Virus record (IMG/VR): IMGVR_UViG_3300020438_000280
Location: 1-23,630 of that record
Reading direction: 5' to 3' (one strand)
DNA: 23,630 bases
Source: a virus
Made by a program: the position numbers and the translations under genes. This document shows positions 16,467 through 23,630 of this stretch, piece by piece. Below the pieces are notes generated by a model. The model did not search any database, was not told the origin of the DNA, and worked only from the letters and a program-made list of their open reading frames with translations. Numbering within the stretch: the first letter of the stretch is position 1; every line of letters begins with the position of its first letter.

Positions 16467-19400
16467 TGGCAACATATAGAAATACGTACGAGAATTTTTA
16501 TACTGATAAGCAGGGTTCATATGTCGCCATAGGAGCTATTGTTCCTGTACTTGCTAATCAGTGGACTACAGATAAAACTGAGACAGGTTACACTGCCCCA
16601 CCAAATCAATCAATTCAAGATCCCCACTATTGTCAGAAGGGATTTTTATATTGTGATGGAGGAGAGTATGACATAACTTCGTATCCAAATTTATATGATA
16701 AAATCCAGAATAATTATAATGATTCAACAGATATTAATAGTCTGACTAATCCTATTAATAATAATTCTATAGTATTCACTCAATCTACTACTCCTGGTTC
16801 AATTTATAGGACATTTGTTGATGATGGTAATTTGTATGCAGAACTATATCAAAAAGTAGATAGTATTGGTGGTAATGTATTTAAAACACGTGTTGTACCT
16901 AATGGAGCAGCAGTAACATTTGTTGGTGGTTTAGGTGATTTTCCTAGTGGTGGGCAATTTACAGCAGATACTCCAGTAGTTTTAGAATATGCTTCATTAT
17001 ACCAAGATAAAAAGACTGCTGGTAAAGACACGACAGTACATAGATTTCTCATTGGTACTGCTACTAGTACTGTAGACCTTACTTGGAATATTTCATCTAG
17101 TAGTTTAATTCAAACTCAAGATCCTTATCCAATTCTTCCTATTAAGAATTATGGTATTGTTCCTGAGTATGATCCAGCTTCTTTACAACCTGATCCTAAT
17201 ACTGGGGCAACAAATCCAAATCCTACAGGATATAATCAGTTTAGTGATGCTGAGAATTGGAGTCCTGCATTATCATGGGGTAATCTAACTGGACTTCCTG
17301 ATGGTGTTAGTGTAGATACATGGGAAGTGTATTTACAAAATATGACACGTACCAATAGAATACATTGGCATGTGAAAAATATTCCTGCTTCTACTACATC
17401 ATTTGGTGTTAATGCTACATTACCAACTGGTGCAACTATTCTAAAGAATACTGTAGATAGAAATGCAGTGCCACGACCATTTCCAGTAGGTAGTCAACCT
17501 GATTGGGTTAGAAGTAATGGATATAGTGGACCTCAACCAGATAATAATACTAACAATCTTTATAGATTTAATGTTATAGCTCATTTAACTAATGGTCAGC
17601 AATTGATTGAATCATTGGATTTTACTGCTGGTTCTTCTGGAGTAGTATTAGCACCAACATATAATAATGGTCCAAGAACTTGGAGTAACTATCTTACATC
17701 ACCTGGTACAATACAGCAAGGAGCAGGTGGATTTGATGAGGATGAATTAACAGGAAGAGCAATTGGAACAGGTGGATTAACATGGACACCAGATACTACT
17801 GTTGAATATAATCATAAAGTAGAAATATATGATCCATCTGGTACTGGTAATACTAGGTCAAGAATTTGGCCTACATCTAGTACTCAATTACCTTGGGTAA
17901 ATCATGGTGCAGGTTGGACAGTTATAGATGAAAAGACTGCTAATAATGATGGATCAGTACCTCAAGGATCAATTCATAAGATAGAATTTGAGAATTATTC
18001 TAATGCTGCTGGAGATGCAGGATTCTCTTCTATAAGAATTGATGGATCTTTTAAAATGATTGATGGTGAAGATGAACCATTACAAGATTCCCCTCATTTT
18101 GTTGATAGTTTAATATCACAAGGAAGTAGTGGAGGTTTTAATACTACACAGTGGAATATTGATTGGACTACTCTTCCATCATATACTAATACTGCTGGTA
18201 CAATTTCAGGACATCCAAAAGTTAGAATAAGAAAGACATATAATAGTGCAGATTATCCACAATTATTAGGCAAGTTTAAAGTACCAGATTATAGAGATAG
18301 AAAACTAATTGGTATGGGTGAAGGTGTCTCTGGATCTGGATCACCTTTAGTTGGAGCAAGGTCTTCAGCTGAAATGGCAGGTATTGGAGGTGAGTGGGTA
18401 ATATCAAAAGATGTTATTGATGATGCACAGGAATTTTTTGATATTAGTGATGTTTCTACTAGTGGATATTCTGGTGTTCAGACATTAATTACATCATATT
18501 TGACTGGTGAGAAGAAATTTAAAATTGGTCCTATGGAAGAATATATCTTCAATAGACCAGCAGAACATGAACATCTTCTATTACACAGTCAAACAGACGA
18601 ACAGTACGAAGAGAATACAGGTGGTGTAGATAGATTTACCACAACTTATACTGATATAAAAGGTCGTATCAATGACTTTGAACCAGATACATCTGACGGC
18701 ACTGCTCTTGGTCACTCTCATGCGTTGATGGATACTAGACCAGTTAGTTCTGCCATGACAACTTATGGTAATAGTGTTGGTATTGGTGATAAAGTAGAAG
18801 ACTATTCTGGTGGATCATTAAAAGATAATTTTGGTAACAGTAGTTTACCTGTTTATAGTGATCAGGATGATGCAACTAAAGCACCATTGGATGAGTATTA
18901 TCCAATGATCAATGCATTTGATGGAGTATCAGGTGGTTTCTATGAGTTAACTACCACTGATACTAAGTGGAGTAAGTTAACATTTTATACTCCTATTGCT
19001 AATGTTGTTAAGATTGTAGTTGGATATGATGGAGAAGGTGATGTTGGGTATAATGGAGGTAATTTAATAACTGGTACAACAGCAACTGGATCTAGACAAA
19101 CTGTAACTGTTAAACCTGATGGTAGTGCTGTTACATTAACTGATTTGTATTTTGTAACAAGTGGTAATCCTCTTAGTGGTACTGGTGATGGATATTGTCG
19201 TCTTTATGATCTCAAACTTACATTATTTGGTGGATCTGAGATAGAAGTTAAACAAACTGGTACTGGTTGTTACAAGTATAAAATTACAGAACCACCATTC
19301 ATAGCAATTGATACTATTACAAGTGATGGTACTGAAGTTAGTGTAGTTACTGTTGATGATCATGGATTAGCAGTTGGTGATTGGGTAAGTATTAAAGGAT

Positions 19401-22141
19401 CAGGTACAACTGGCGAACCAGCAAAATACAATGGAGATCATCAAGTATTATCTGAGGGTTGGACTGTTAATTCATTTAAGTATGTTCCTGCTGGTGGAGC
19501 TCCTGCTAATAATACTGCTGCTGGTGGTGATGTTACTCTTAAGAAAGCAGCAGGATATTATGAAGAACAAACTACTACACCTGACCCTAATGTTTGGTCT
19601 ATTGACAACTTACCAACTGTGATAGGTGGTAAACCAATATATTCTACTAGTCCTGACCAGTATGGTGATGCATTATGGGAAGAAAAAGGAAGTAATAGTT
19701 TTTCAAAGAATATTACAGCATCTGATAATGTAGCATTGTATGCTTATCAGATGGTTGCACCAGGCGGTGGAGGTGCTTCATCTGATACTGATGGTGGTGA
19801 TGGTGGAAATGTTACTGCTACGTTCTCATTACCTGTTGGTGGAAATAGTGTTGATTATACAATTACACTTCAAGGTGGTAGAGGAGGGACAAAAGGAGAA
19901 TCGGGTGGATCAGGTGGTGCTGCTGGAGTTGTTACTATTACTGCTAGTGATGGAAATCCCTCTGCATTATTAAATGATGATCGTGTAACCTTTAATACAA
20001 ATTCTTCAGGTTTTGCAGGTACTACAGGTGGTGTTGCTAATGAACAAACATCTGCTGGTGGAGCAGGATGGTTTGCACCACTTGGTGATCTATCTGGTGG
20101 TGCTGGAGGACTTGGATCTTATACAACAACTCCTGGTTCAGACAATTTTTGGTATCCTGATGCAGGTGGAGCACCATTAACTACTAATGGAAGTTATAGT
20201 GCAACTACAGATTCTAGAATACCTACAGGATCAGCTATTACATATATTGAAATTGAAATGACTGGTGGTTCTGGTGGTCATGGAGCAAAGAATTTAAAAG
20301 GTAATTGTCCTACAGTTTTGAATGGCGGTACACCAGGAGTTAATAGAATTACTACTGGTGTTGGATCTGGACAAGATGGTTATGGTGGTGACCGTGGTAA
20401 AGGTAGAAAGATGTTTGCTAAGACTGGTGCATCTGATAGTGATTATCCAGCACCACAGTTTATTACTGATTTTACATGGACTTTAGGAAAGAAAGGTGCT
20501 GATGGTCAGAATGTTAATGATGGCACAAATGGTGAATCAGGAACAAGTGGTGGTACAGGTGTAACTGCTGGTGGTGGCGGTGGATCAGGTGCATGGGGTA
20601 ACGGTTCTTCTGGTGCTGGTGGTGGTGGATCCTCAGGATTACAAACTCAATCTGGAACATGGATTATGGGAGCTGGTGGCGGTGGAGGTGCTGGTGCTGC
20701 TGGTGGTGGTAATAATGGTGGTAGTATTATTGATGCTTGTTGGAATGGTGGTGATGGTTTACCAAATCCTAACTCAGTCTTTATACAAGCTGCTATTGCA
20801 CCAGGTGCGTTTAGTACAAATCAAAATGGTGGTTCCTCAGGTTGTACCGCAGGTGGCGGTGGAGGAGGAGGCGGTGGCTTCGGATTAGGTTCTACTGGTG
20901 ATGGTGGAACAGGAGGAAATGCAGGTGCAGGTCACGTAAATACTGGATCTGGTGATGGTGGAACAGCAGGAAGAAGTGCTGCTTCTTTAACATATTTAAA
21001 TCAAGGTAGTATACCATCAAATGATGCTGAAGGTGGAGATGGTGATGGATGGATAAGGTTTAAAGTTTTTTACGAAGGAAGTCAAGTCAATAATAGTGGT
21101 GGTGGCGGTGGATCAGGTGCAAGAATAGATTTTACTGTTATAGGTGATGATATTCAAAGTTCAGTTACTGTTGGTGTTGGATCAAGAGGTGCTGCTGGTG
21201 CTGGTGCTGCACCAACTGCTGCTGGTGATGGTGTGGATGGTTATGTTTATGTTGCTGCATTTCCAATAATAGAAGGAGGAAGACAAATACTTGGTTATAC
21301 ATCACCAGCAGGTCGTGTATATGATGTTCCTGGATTTGGCACTGCAAATGAAGATTGGTCAGATGCAGATACTGGATCAACAGCAATGAAAGCTGATGTA
21401 TGGCATAGTGCAAGTGAAGGTATTAAAATGATTACTCCTGCTACAGGTACATTTACTGCATTACCAAATCATTCAACTGTACCGACTAATCACCCAACAA
21501 ATAATTACTTTAGATTCTATGGTGATGGTGATAGATTCTTAAGAATAGGACCATTAGATTTATCTTCTGCTAATAAGATGGTATTTAATCTTATTAAAGG
21601 TACTGGTAGTAATGGTGGACAACCACCAGAAGAACCATTAGAGTTGAAGTTTAATACTTCTGCTGATAGTGACACTTATCAAGATATTCAACAGATAGCA
21701 ACACCCTCAGATGGTGTAAATGGTGCTTGGTTTACTAGTGAAGTTACTCTTGATGAGAATAATCCTGCAAGAAGAAATGGGGTATATCTTCTAGTTAAAC
21801 AATCAAGACCATCTAATGCTGGTGATAATCCTACTGCTGCTGAAGATAATTGGGGATTTGGTCAATTTGGTATAGAATATGGTGAAGTCACTGCTAATGT
21901 ATTCATACCATCCATAGATGCGTACTTACCTGGAAATGAAGGTGCATGTGGTCCTGACACAGGTGTTAATTTGATAAAGAAAACTGTAAGTGCAAAAGAA
22001 TCTAATATTAGATTCACTGATGGTACATTTGCATTGTCATCTTCAACACCAATATCAGTTTCTGTATCGGCACGACCACAAGAGAACATGGCATTGATTA
22101 CTAGATACCATCGTGCTAAATATTTAATAAAAGCATTTTAA
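16466..22141 (+). CDS. Large tail-collar adhesin 3 with PEBP-like and polyglycine domains (1891 aa)
   Basis: The start is set by TAATG overlap; no clear ribosome binding site precedes it, so translational coupling is likely. Residues 20-85 are a collar N-half (VAIGAIVPVLANQW, GFLYCDGGEYDITSYPNLYD). A PEBP/YbhB-like domain covers about 260-388. A collar C-half seems to resume at about 583-625 (RKTYNSADYPQLLGKFKVPD, YRDRKLIGMGEG). HxH motifs are H701-E-H703 and H750-S-H752. A beta-rich stretch follows at about 815-1090, then glycine-rich sequence from 1096 to about 1600 with the densest part at 1353-1503, and another beta-rich part. It ends RAKYLIKAF. It is much longer than usual collar proteins and is probably the main host-contact adhesin of the set, by analogy with polyglycine-tipped adhesins such as phage S16 gp38. 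Confidence 0.9.
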   Translation: MATYRNTYENFYTDKQGSYVAIGAIVPVLANQWTTDKTETGYTAPPNQSIQDPHYCQKGFLYCDGGEYDITSYPNLYDKIQNNYNDSTDINSLTNPINNNSIVFTQSTTPGSIYRTFVDDGNLYAELYQKVDSIGGNVFKTRVVPNGAAVTFVGGLGDFPSGGQFTADTPVVLEYASLYQDKKTAGKDTTVHRFLIGTATSTVDLTWNISSSSLIQTQDPYPILPIKNYGIVPEYDPASLQPDPNTGATNPNPTGYNQFSDAENWSPALSWGNLTGLPDGVSVDTWEVYLQNMTRTNRIHWHVKNIPASTTSFGVNATLPTGATILKNTVDRNAVPRPFPVGSQPDWVRSNGYSGPQPDNNTNNLYRFNVIAHLTNGQQLIESLDFTAGSSGVVLAPTYNNGPRTWSNYLTSPGTIQQGAGGFDEDELTGRAIGTGGLTWTPDTTVEYNHKVEIYDPSGTGNTRSRIWPTSSTQLPWVNHGAGWTVIDEKTANNDGSVPQGSIHKIEFENYSNAAGDAGFSSIRIDGSFKMIDGEDEPLQDSPHFVDSLISQGSSGGFNTTQWNIDWTTLPSYTNTAGTISGHPKVRIRKTYNSADYPQLLGKFKVPDYRDRKLIGMGEGVSGSGSPLVGARSSAEMAGIGGEWVISKDVIDDAQEFFDISDVSTSGYSGVQTLITSYLTGEKKFKIGPMEEYIFNRPAEHEHLLLHSQTDEQYEENTGGVDRFTTTYTDIKGRINDFEPDTSDGTALGHSHALMDTRPVSSAMTTYGNSVGIGDKVEDYSGGSLKDNFGNSSLPVYSDQDDATKAPLDEYYPMINAFDGVSGGFYELTTTDTKWSKLTFYTPIANVVKIVVGYDGEGDVGYNGGNLITGTTATGSRQTVTVKPDGSAVTLTDLYFVTSGNPLSGTGDGYCRLYDLKLTLFGGSEIEVKQTGTGCYKYKITEPPFIAIDTITSDGTEVSVVTVDDHGLAVGDWVSIKGSGTTGEPAKYNGDHQVLSEGWTVNSFKYVPAGGAPANNTAAGGDVTLKKAAGYYEEQTTTPDPNVWSIDNLPTVIGGKPIYSTSPDQYGDALWEEKGSNSFSKNITASDNVALYAYQMVAPGGGGASSDTDGGDGGNVTATFSLPVGGNSVDYTITLQGGRGGTKGESGGSGGAAGVVTITASDGNPSALLNDDRVTFNTNSSGFAGTTGGVANEQTSAGGAGWFAPLGDLSGGAGGLGSYTTTPGSDNFWYPDAGGAPLTTNGSYSATTDSRIPTGSAITYIEIEMTGGSGGHGAKNLKGNCPTVLNGGTPGVNRITTGVGSGQDGYGGDRGKGRKMFAKTGASDSDYPAPQFITDFTWTLGKKGADGQNVNDGTNGESGTSGGTGVTAGGGGGSGAWGNGSSGAGGGGSSGLQTQSGTWIMGAGGGGGAGAAGGGNNGGSIIDACWNGGDGLPNPNSVFIQAAIAPGAFSTNQNGGSSGCTAGGGGGGGGGFGLGSTGDGGTGGNAGAGHVNTGSGDGGTAGRSAASLTYLNQGSIPSNDAEGGDGDGWIRFKVFYEGSQVNNSGGGGGSGARIDFTVIGDDIQSSVTVGVGSRGAAGAGAAPTAAGDGVDGYVYVAAFPIIEGGRQILGYTSPAGRVYDVPGFGTANEDWSDADTGSTAMKADVWHSASEGIKMITPATGTFTALPNHSTVPTNHPTNNYFRFYGDGDRFLRIGPLDLSSANKMVFNLIKGTGSNGGQPPEEPLELKFNTSADSDTYQDIQQIATPSDGVNGAWFTSEVTLDENNPARRNGVYLLVKQSRPSNAGDNPTAAEDNWGFGQFGIEYGEVTANVFIPSIDAYLPGNEGACGPDTGVNLIKKTVSAKESNIRFTDGTFALSSSTPISVSVSARPQENMALITRYHRAKYLIKAF
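17243..17629 (+). other. PEBP/YbhB-like domain embedded in adhesin 3
   Basis: Residues about 260-388 follow the order of bacterial phosphatidylethanolamine-binding-protein (YbhB/YbcL, Raf kinase inhibitor-like) domains. They run NWSPALSW (264-271), GLPDGVSVDTWEVYL, HWHVKNIPAS (300-309), LPTGATI, NGYSGPQPDNN and YRFNVIAHL. The family's DPDAP ligand-site motif is replaced by QNMTR (291-295), and the HRY before the FxV strand is LYR here. The pocket is therefore probably not functional, or is altered. The assignment rests on motif order only. Confidence 0.65.
20522..20980 (+). other. Polyglycine region of adhesin 3
   Basis: Residues about 1353-1503 have repeated Gly runs (AGGGGGSGAWGNG, GAGGGGSSG, GAGGGGGAGAAGGGNNGG, AGGGGGGGGGFGLG, then GDGGTGGNAGAG). 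They are broken by short aromatic or Cys-containing loops (TWIMG, DACWNGG, SSGCTAG). This pattern resembles polyglycine-II helix bundles in phage adhesins such as S16 gp38. A Gly-rich domain of the ALK extracellular type is another possibility. A smaller Gly-rich stretch occurs upstream at 19763-19812. Confidence 0.65.
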
Positions 22142-22142
22142 A

Positions 22143-23120
22143 ATGAGCATAGCAACTAAAAATACAGACATTTATTTAAATGCGATTGAACGAAGTATCC
22201 AGTATCAGGGTATTCGTAAAGATATTACTGATACTTATTGGGAGAGTGACGTTAGTCCACTCTTATATCCATTATGGGATAGTGCAAAGGATAAATTAGA
22301 AGTCTTTTTAGTTAGAAAAGATGGTACGTATTCTATACACAGAAATAAGTATAAGAAGAATTTTTCTGACAATACTGGTAAATGGATATCATATGAATTT
22401 GATCCTGCTGGTACTAGTGAATATAATGTTGAACAACTTGCTACTCAAATAAAAGAAAAGTTTATTGAGTTTAAAGATGTAGAAGAGAATAGGTATGAGA
22501 AAGCAATACAAACTGAGTATGCTCGTACCAATGCAGTAACTTGGAACAAAATCAAACTTGTAAGAAAGTTCATGCTTCAAGATAGTGATCATATTTTCTT
22601 GGAGGATTCTCCTGTATCTGCTGCTGATAAAGAACTATGGAAAAAGTATAGAGGATATATCAGAGACATTCCTACAATACAAAATGCTGCAACACCATTT
22701 GATATAGTATTTCCAATTACTCCTGATGAGTATAATAAGAGAAAGACATTGGATGTTGATCAGATAATTACAGACAATGTTGGTGATCAAGGTACTAATG
22801 CTGAGTATCTTACCAGTTCATACCATTTTTGGAAAGTCACTGAGAATACATTACAAGGATTGGGTCAAAGAATGACATTCTATATGATGGCAAGAACATC
22901 ATGTGTTGAAGATGTTACTGGTACTGAAAATCTTGCTGCTACAAATAGTTCAATGCGTATTATGGTCAGTCCATTTCGTACTAAACTATCATCTGATGGA
23001 CCTGTTGAAAACTTCCAAGATGCAACAGCGATGGCAAAACAATGGAAAGCTGATGATGAAAAGGTAAATAGAGATTATATTGAATCATTATTAGATGCTA
23101 TTGAAAACGGAGAACTATAA
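22143..23120 (+). CDS. Tail-fibre assembly chaperone-like protein (325 aa)
   Basis: The start ATG begins one base after the upstream TAA; no clear ribosome binding site is seen, so it probably depends on coupling. Residues 139-177 contain a phage tail-assembly-chaperone motif (Phage_tail_APC-like): RKFMLQDSDH, then LEDSPVSAADKELWKKYRGY and IRDIP, with D149, D155, P157, W166, Y169, R170, R174, D175 and P177. The remaining parts are charged and not recognised; there is no signal peptide or membrane segment. Family members are usually shorter (roughly 100-200 aa) and sit next to tail-fibre genes, so it likely helps fold or trimerise the upstream adhesins. It could also be a structural protein that has absorbed the motif. 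Confidence 0.85.
   Translation: MSIATKNTDIYLNAIERSIQYQGIRKDITDTYWESDVSPLLYPLWDSAKDKLEVFLVRKDGTYSIHRNKYKKNFSDNTGKWISYEFDPAGTSEYNVEQLATQIKEKFIEFKDVEENRYEKAIQTEYARTNAVTWNKIKLVRKFMLQDSDHIFLEDSPVSAADKELWKKYRGYIRDIPTIQNAATPFDIVFPITPDEYNKRKTLDVDQIITDNVGDQGTNAEYLTSSYHFWKVTENTLQGLGQRMTFYMMARTSCVEDVTGTENLAATNSSMRIMVSPFRTKLSSDGPVENFQDATAMAKQWKADDEKVNRDYIESLLDAIENGEL
22557..22673 (+). other. Tail-assembly-chaperone motif
   Basis: Residues 139-177 of the 325-aa protein match the pattern seen in phage tail assembly chaperones: a short helix, S/D-D, D-SP, an acidic helix with W, YR, then R-D-I/L-P. In other phages this segment lies near the C-terminus of small proteins that help tail fibres fold. Here it is central, with about 138 residues before and 148 after. 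Confidence 0.6.
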
Positions 23121-23479
23121 TGTTAGTATCACTAGGAGCACAGCGACTGTATGAGATTGTCAAACAGTATGCTGCAACAACAAATAAATATGTACTTGTC
23201 ATTAATAATGTCAAATGGTTTACTCTTGATACTACTAAGCAAGCAACAGTAAAGACATTTTACGAGGATAGCATACCAACCGATGAGATTGGTGAGGTAT
23301 TCGCTGAACACTATACATTCTATGACTTTGATAGTCAGTCAGTAGCAGTTGATACAGCAAACGATTGGTTCCCACTATCAAATCAGACTGTTGATGCTGA
23401 TCATTTTATTGAATGTTATGTTATCACTCCTGCTGGATCTATACCATACACTAACCTAATACCAGATAAACCAGCATAA
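23120..23479 (+). CDS. Hypothetical protein (119 aa)
   Basis: Not recognised. The start is supported by a TAATG overlap with the previous gene and by GGAG at 23109-23112, 7 bases upstream. The protein is acidic and soluble-looking, with an N-terminal helix (LGAQRLYEIVKQYAATT), a strand-rich middle (KYVLVINNVKWFTLD) and aromatic-rich acidic segments (EHYTFYDFD). There are no membrane segments or known motifs. As the last gene of the adhesin cluster it may be a small structural or assembly factor, which is inference from position only. Confidence 0.75.
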   Translation: MLVSLGAQRLYEIVKQYAATTNKYVLVINNVKWFTLDTTKQATVKTFYEDSIPTDEIGEVFAEHYTFYDFDSQSVAVDTANDWFPLSNQTVDADHFIECYVITPAGSIPYTNLIPDKPA

Positions 23480-23482
23480 TAC

Positions 23483-23507
23483 TGTGCCACTTTAACAAAC
23501 TGTCACA
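23483..23507 (+). repeat. Imperfect inverted repeat just upstream of the terminator
   Basis: TGTGCCACT (23483-23491) and ACTGTCACA (23499-23507) are complementary at 7 of 9 positions, separated by 7 bases. It directly abuts the terminator hairpin and starts three bases after the last stop codon. It could form a weak upstream hairpin or be an operator-like site. Confidence 0.45.
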
Positions 23508-23531
23508 AGCACCCACACAGGGTGCTTTTTT
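23507..23531 (+). terminator. Intrinsic terminator
   Basis: AAGCACCC (23507-23514), loop ACACA and GGGTGCTT (23520-23527) form a perfect 8-bp stem followed by a T run (23526-23531). It lies 28 bases after the last stop codon on the same strand and should end the structural transcription unit. The reverse strand has no comparable T run, so it looks one-directional. Confidence 0.9.
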
Positions 23532-23532
23532 A

Positions 23533-23541
23533 TGCTATGAT
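23533..23541 (+). promoter_or_regulatory. Extended -10 promoter candidate
   Basis: TGCTATGAT matches an extended -10 element (TGnTATAAT with one difference). It begins right after the terminator T run. No good -35 is present at 17-base spacing, since the sequence there is the terminator loop. Transcription would start around 23547-23550 and read into the structured stretch and beyond the window. Confidence 0.4.
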
Positions 23542-23545
23542 ATAT

Positions 23546-23625
23546 TTGTTGAGGGATCACTGGGTTCCTGACTAGTCTGACTTAGAAGCAGACACATGAT
23601 GTCAAGGTAATAACAAGATAATCCT
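23546..23625 (+). ncRNA. Possible structured leader or small RNA
   Basis: No ORF covers 23480-23630. This part has a nested hairpin: CCTGAC (23567-23572) with GTCAAGG (23601-23607, one bulged A), enclosing GTCTG (23575-23579) with CAGAC (23589-23593). Two outer pairings cross each other: TTGTT (23546-23550) with AACAA (23612-23616), and GGGAT (23553-23557) with ATCCT (23621-23625, one G-U). These would be alternatives or a pseudoknot. The segment may continue past the window. No RNA family is recognised, and chance pairing is possible because the outer stems are short. Confidence 0.3.
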
Positions 23626-23630
23626 AGTCC

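Noticed and set aside
20571-20980. GGTGGT-rich DNA in adhesin 3 as a direct DNA repeat or CRISPR-like array.
   Set aside because: The repetition follows glycine codons with no fixed repeat/spacer length; it is explained by protein composition.
13486-22141. Diversity-generating retroelement targeting the adhesins.
   Set aside because: No reverse transcriptase gene and no template/variable repeat pair were found in the window; the C-termini also lack an obvious A-site pattern.
23183-23190. AATAAATA inside the 119-aa gene as a late promoter.
   Set aside because: It is inside the last gene of the unit with no gene start shortly downstream; such AT-rich octamers are expected by chance here.
23581-23591. 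Eleven bases CTTAGAAGCAG identical to a stretch in the GTPase-centre region of 23S rRNA, as I recall it.
   Set aside because: The match stops at once on both sides, and the surrounding stem pairs in a different register; most likely coincidence.
23551-23625. Possible tRNA-Leu: CTTAGAA (23581-23587) looks like an anticodon loop with anticodon TAG, flanked by pairing TCTG/CAGA, and GGGAT/ATCCT could mimic an acceptor stem.
   Set aside because: There is no T-arm (no TTCRA loop), no GG in the D-loop, an A-G mismatch closes the loop, and there is no long variable arm as expected for Leu.

Overview
The window is AT-rich, gene-dense and transcribed entirely on the + strand. It reads as part of the tail-fibre and baseplate-adhesin region of a large T4-like cyanomyovirus, the kind that infects marine Prochlorococcus or Synechococcus. 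The evidence is one enormous virion-protein ORF, three consecutive phage tail-collar adhesins with His-x-His motifs, a protein with a tail-assembly-chaperone motif, TAATG stop/start coupling, and several sequence modules familiar from cyanophage structural proteins (the 'GFGPGNYSTG' block, 'GRVGINTT' fibre motifs and a C-terminus ending in 'GWWLKEV'). The virus assignment is inference from family knowledge; no database was searched.

Positions 1-13485 are a single reading frame that is already open at base 1, so the N-terminus lies upstream. It is a mosaic. An N-terminal helical-repeat region (unit about 130 aa) is interrupted by an array of nine beta modules and by His-aromatic motifs. Next come four Cys repeats spaced exactly 36 aa apart, a long unrecognised beta-rich middle, and a fibre-like C-terminal third.

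Positions 13489-22141 hold three adhesin genes of 502, 489 and 1891 aa. Their N-termini are alike (MASYN, MAVYY, MATYR), each has a tail-collar domain with HxH motifs, and their C-termini are alike (MYIMRAF, EYLIKI, KYLIKAF). Each carries a different insertion: a Ca-binding-like DxDGDGDxD loop in the first, a Cys/Trp-rich block in the second, and a PEBP/YbhB-like domain plus a polyglycine region in the third. They look like a duplicated collar scaffold diversified by domain insertion.

Positions 22143-23120 encode a 325-aa protein with a phage tail-assembly-chaperone motif, plausibly serving the upstream adhesins. Positions 23120-23479 encode a 119-aa protein of unknown function. No convincing internal terminator was seen, so the window is probably one transcription unit that ends at an intrinsic terminator (23507-23531). 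The last 100 bases hold an extended -10 promoter candidate and a stretch with several nested or crossing complementary segments, which may be a structured leader or small RNA of the next transcription unit.
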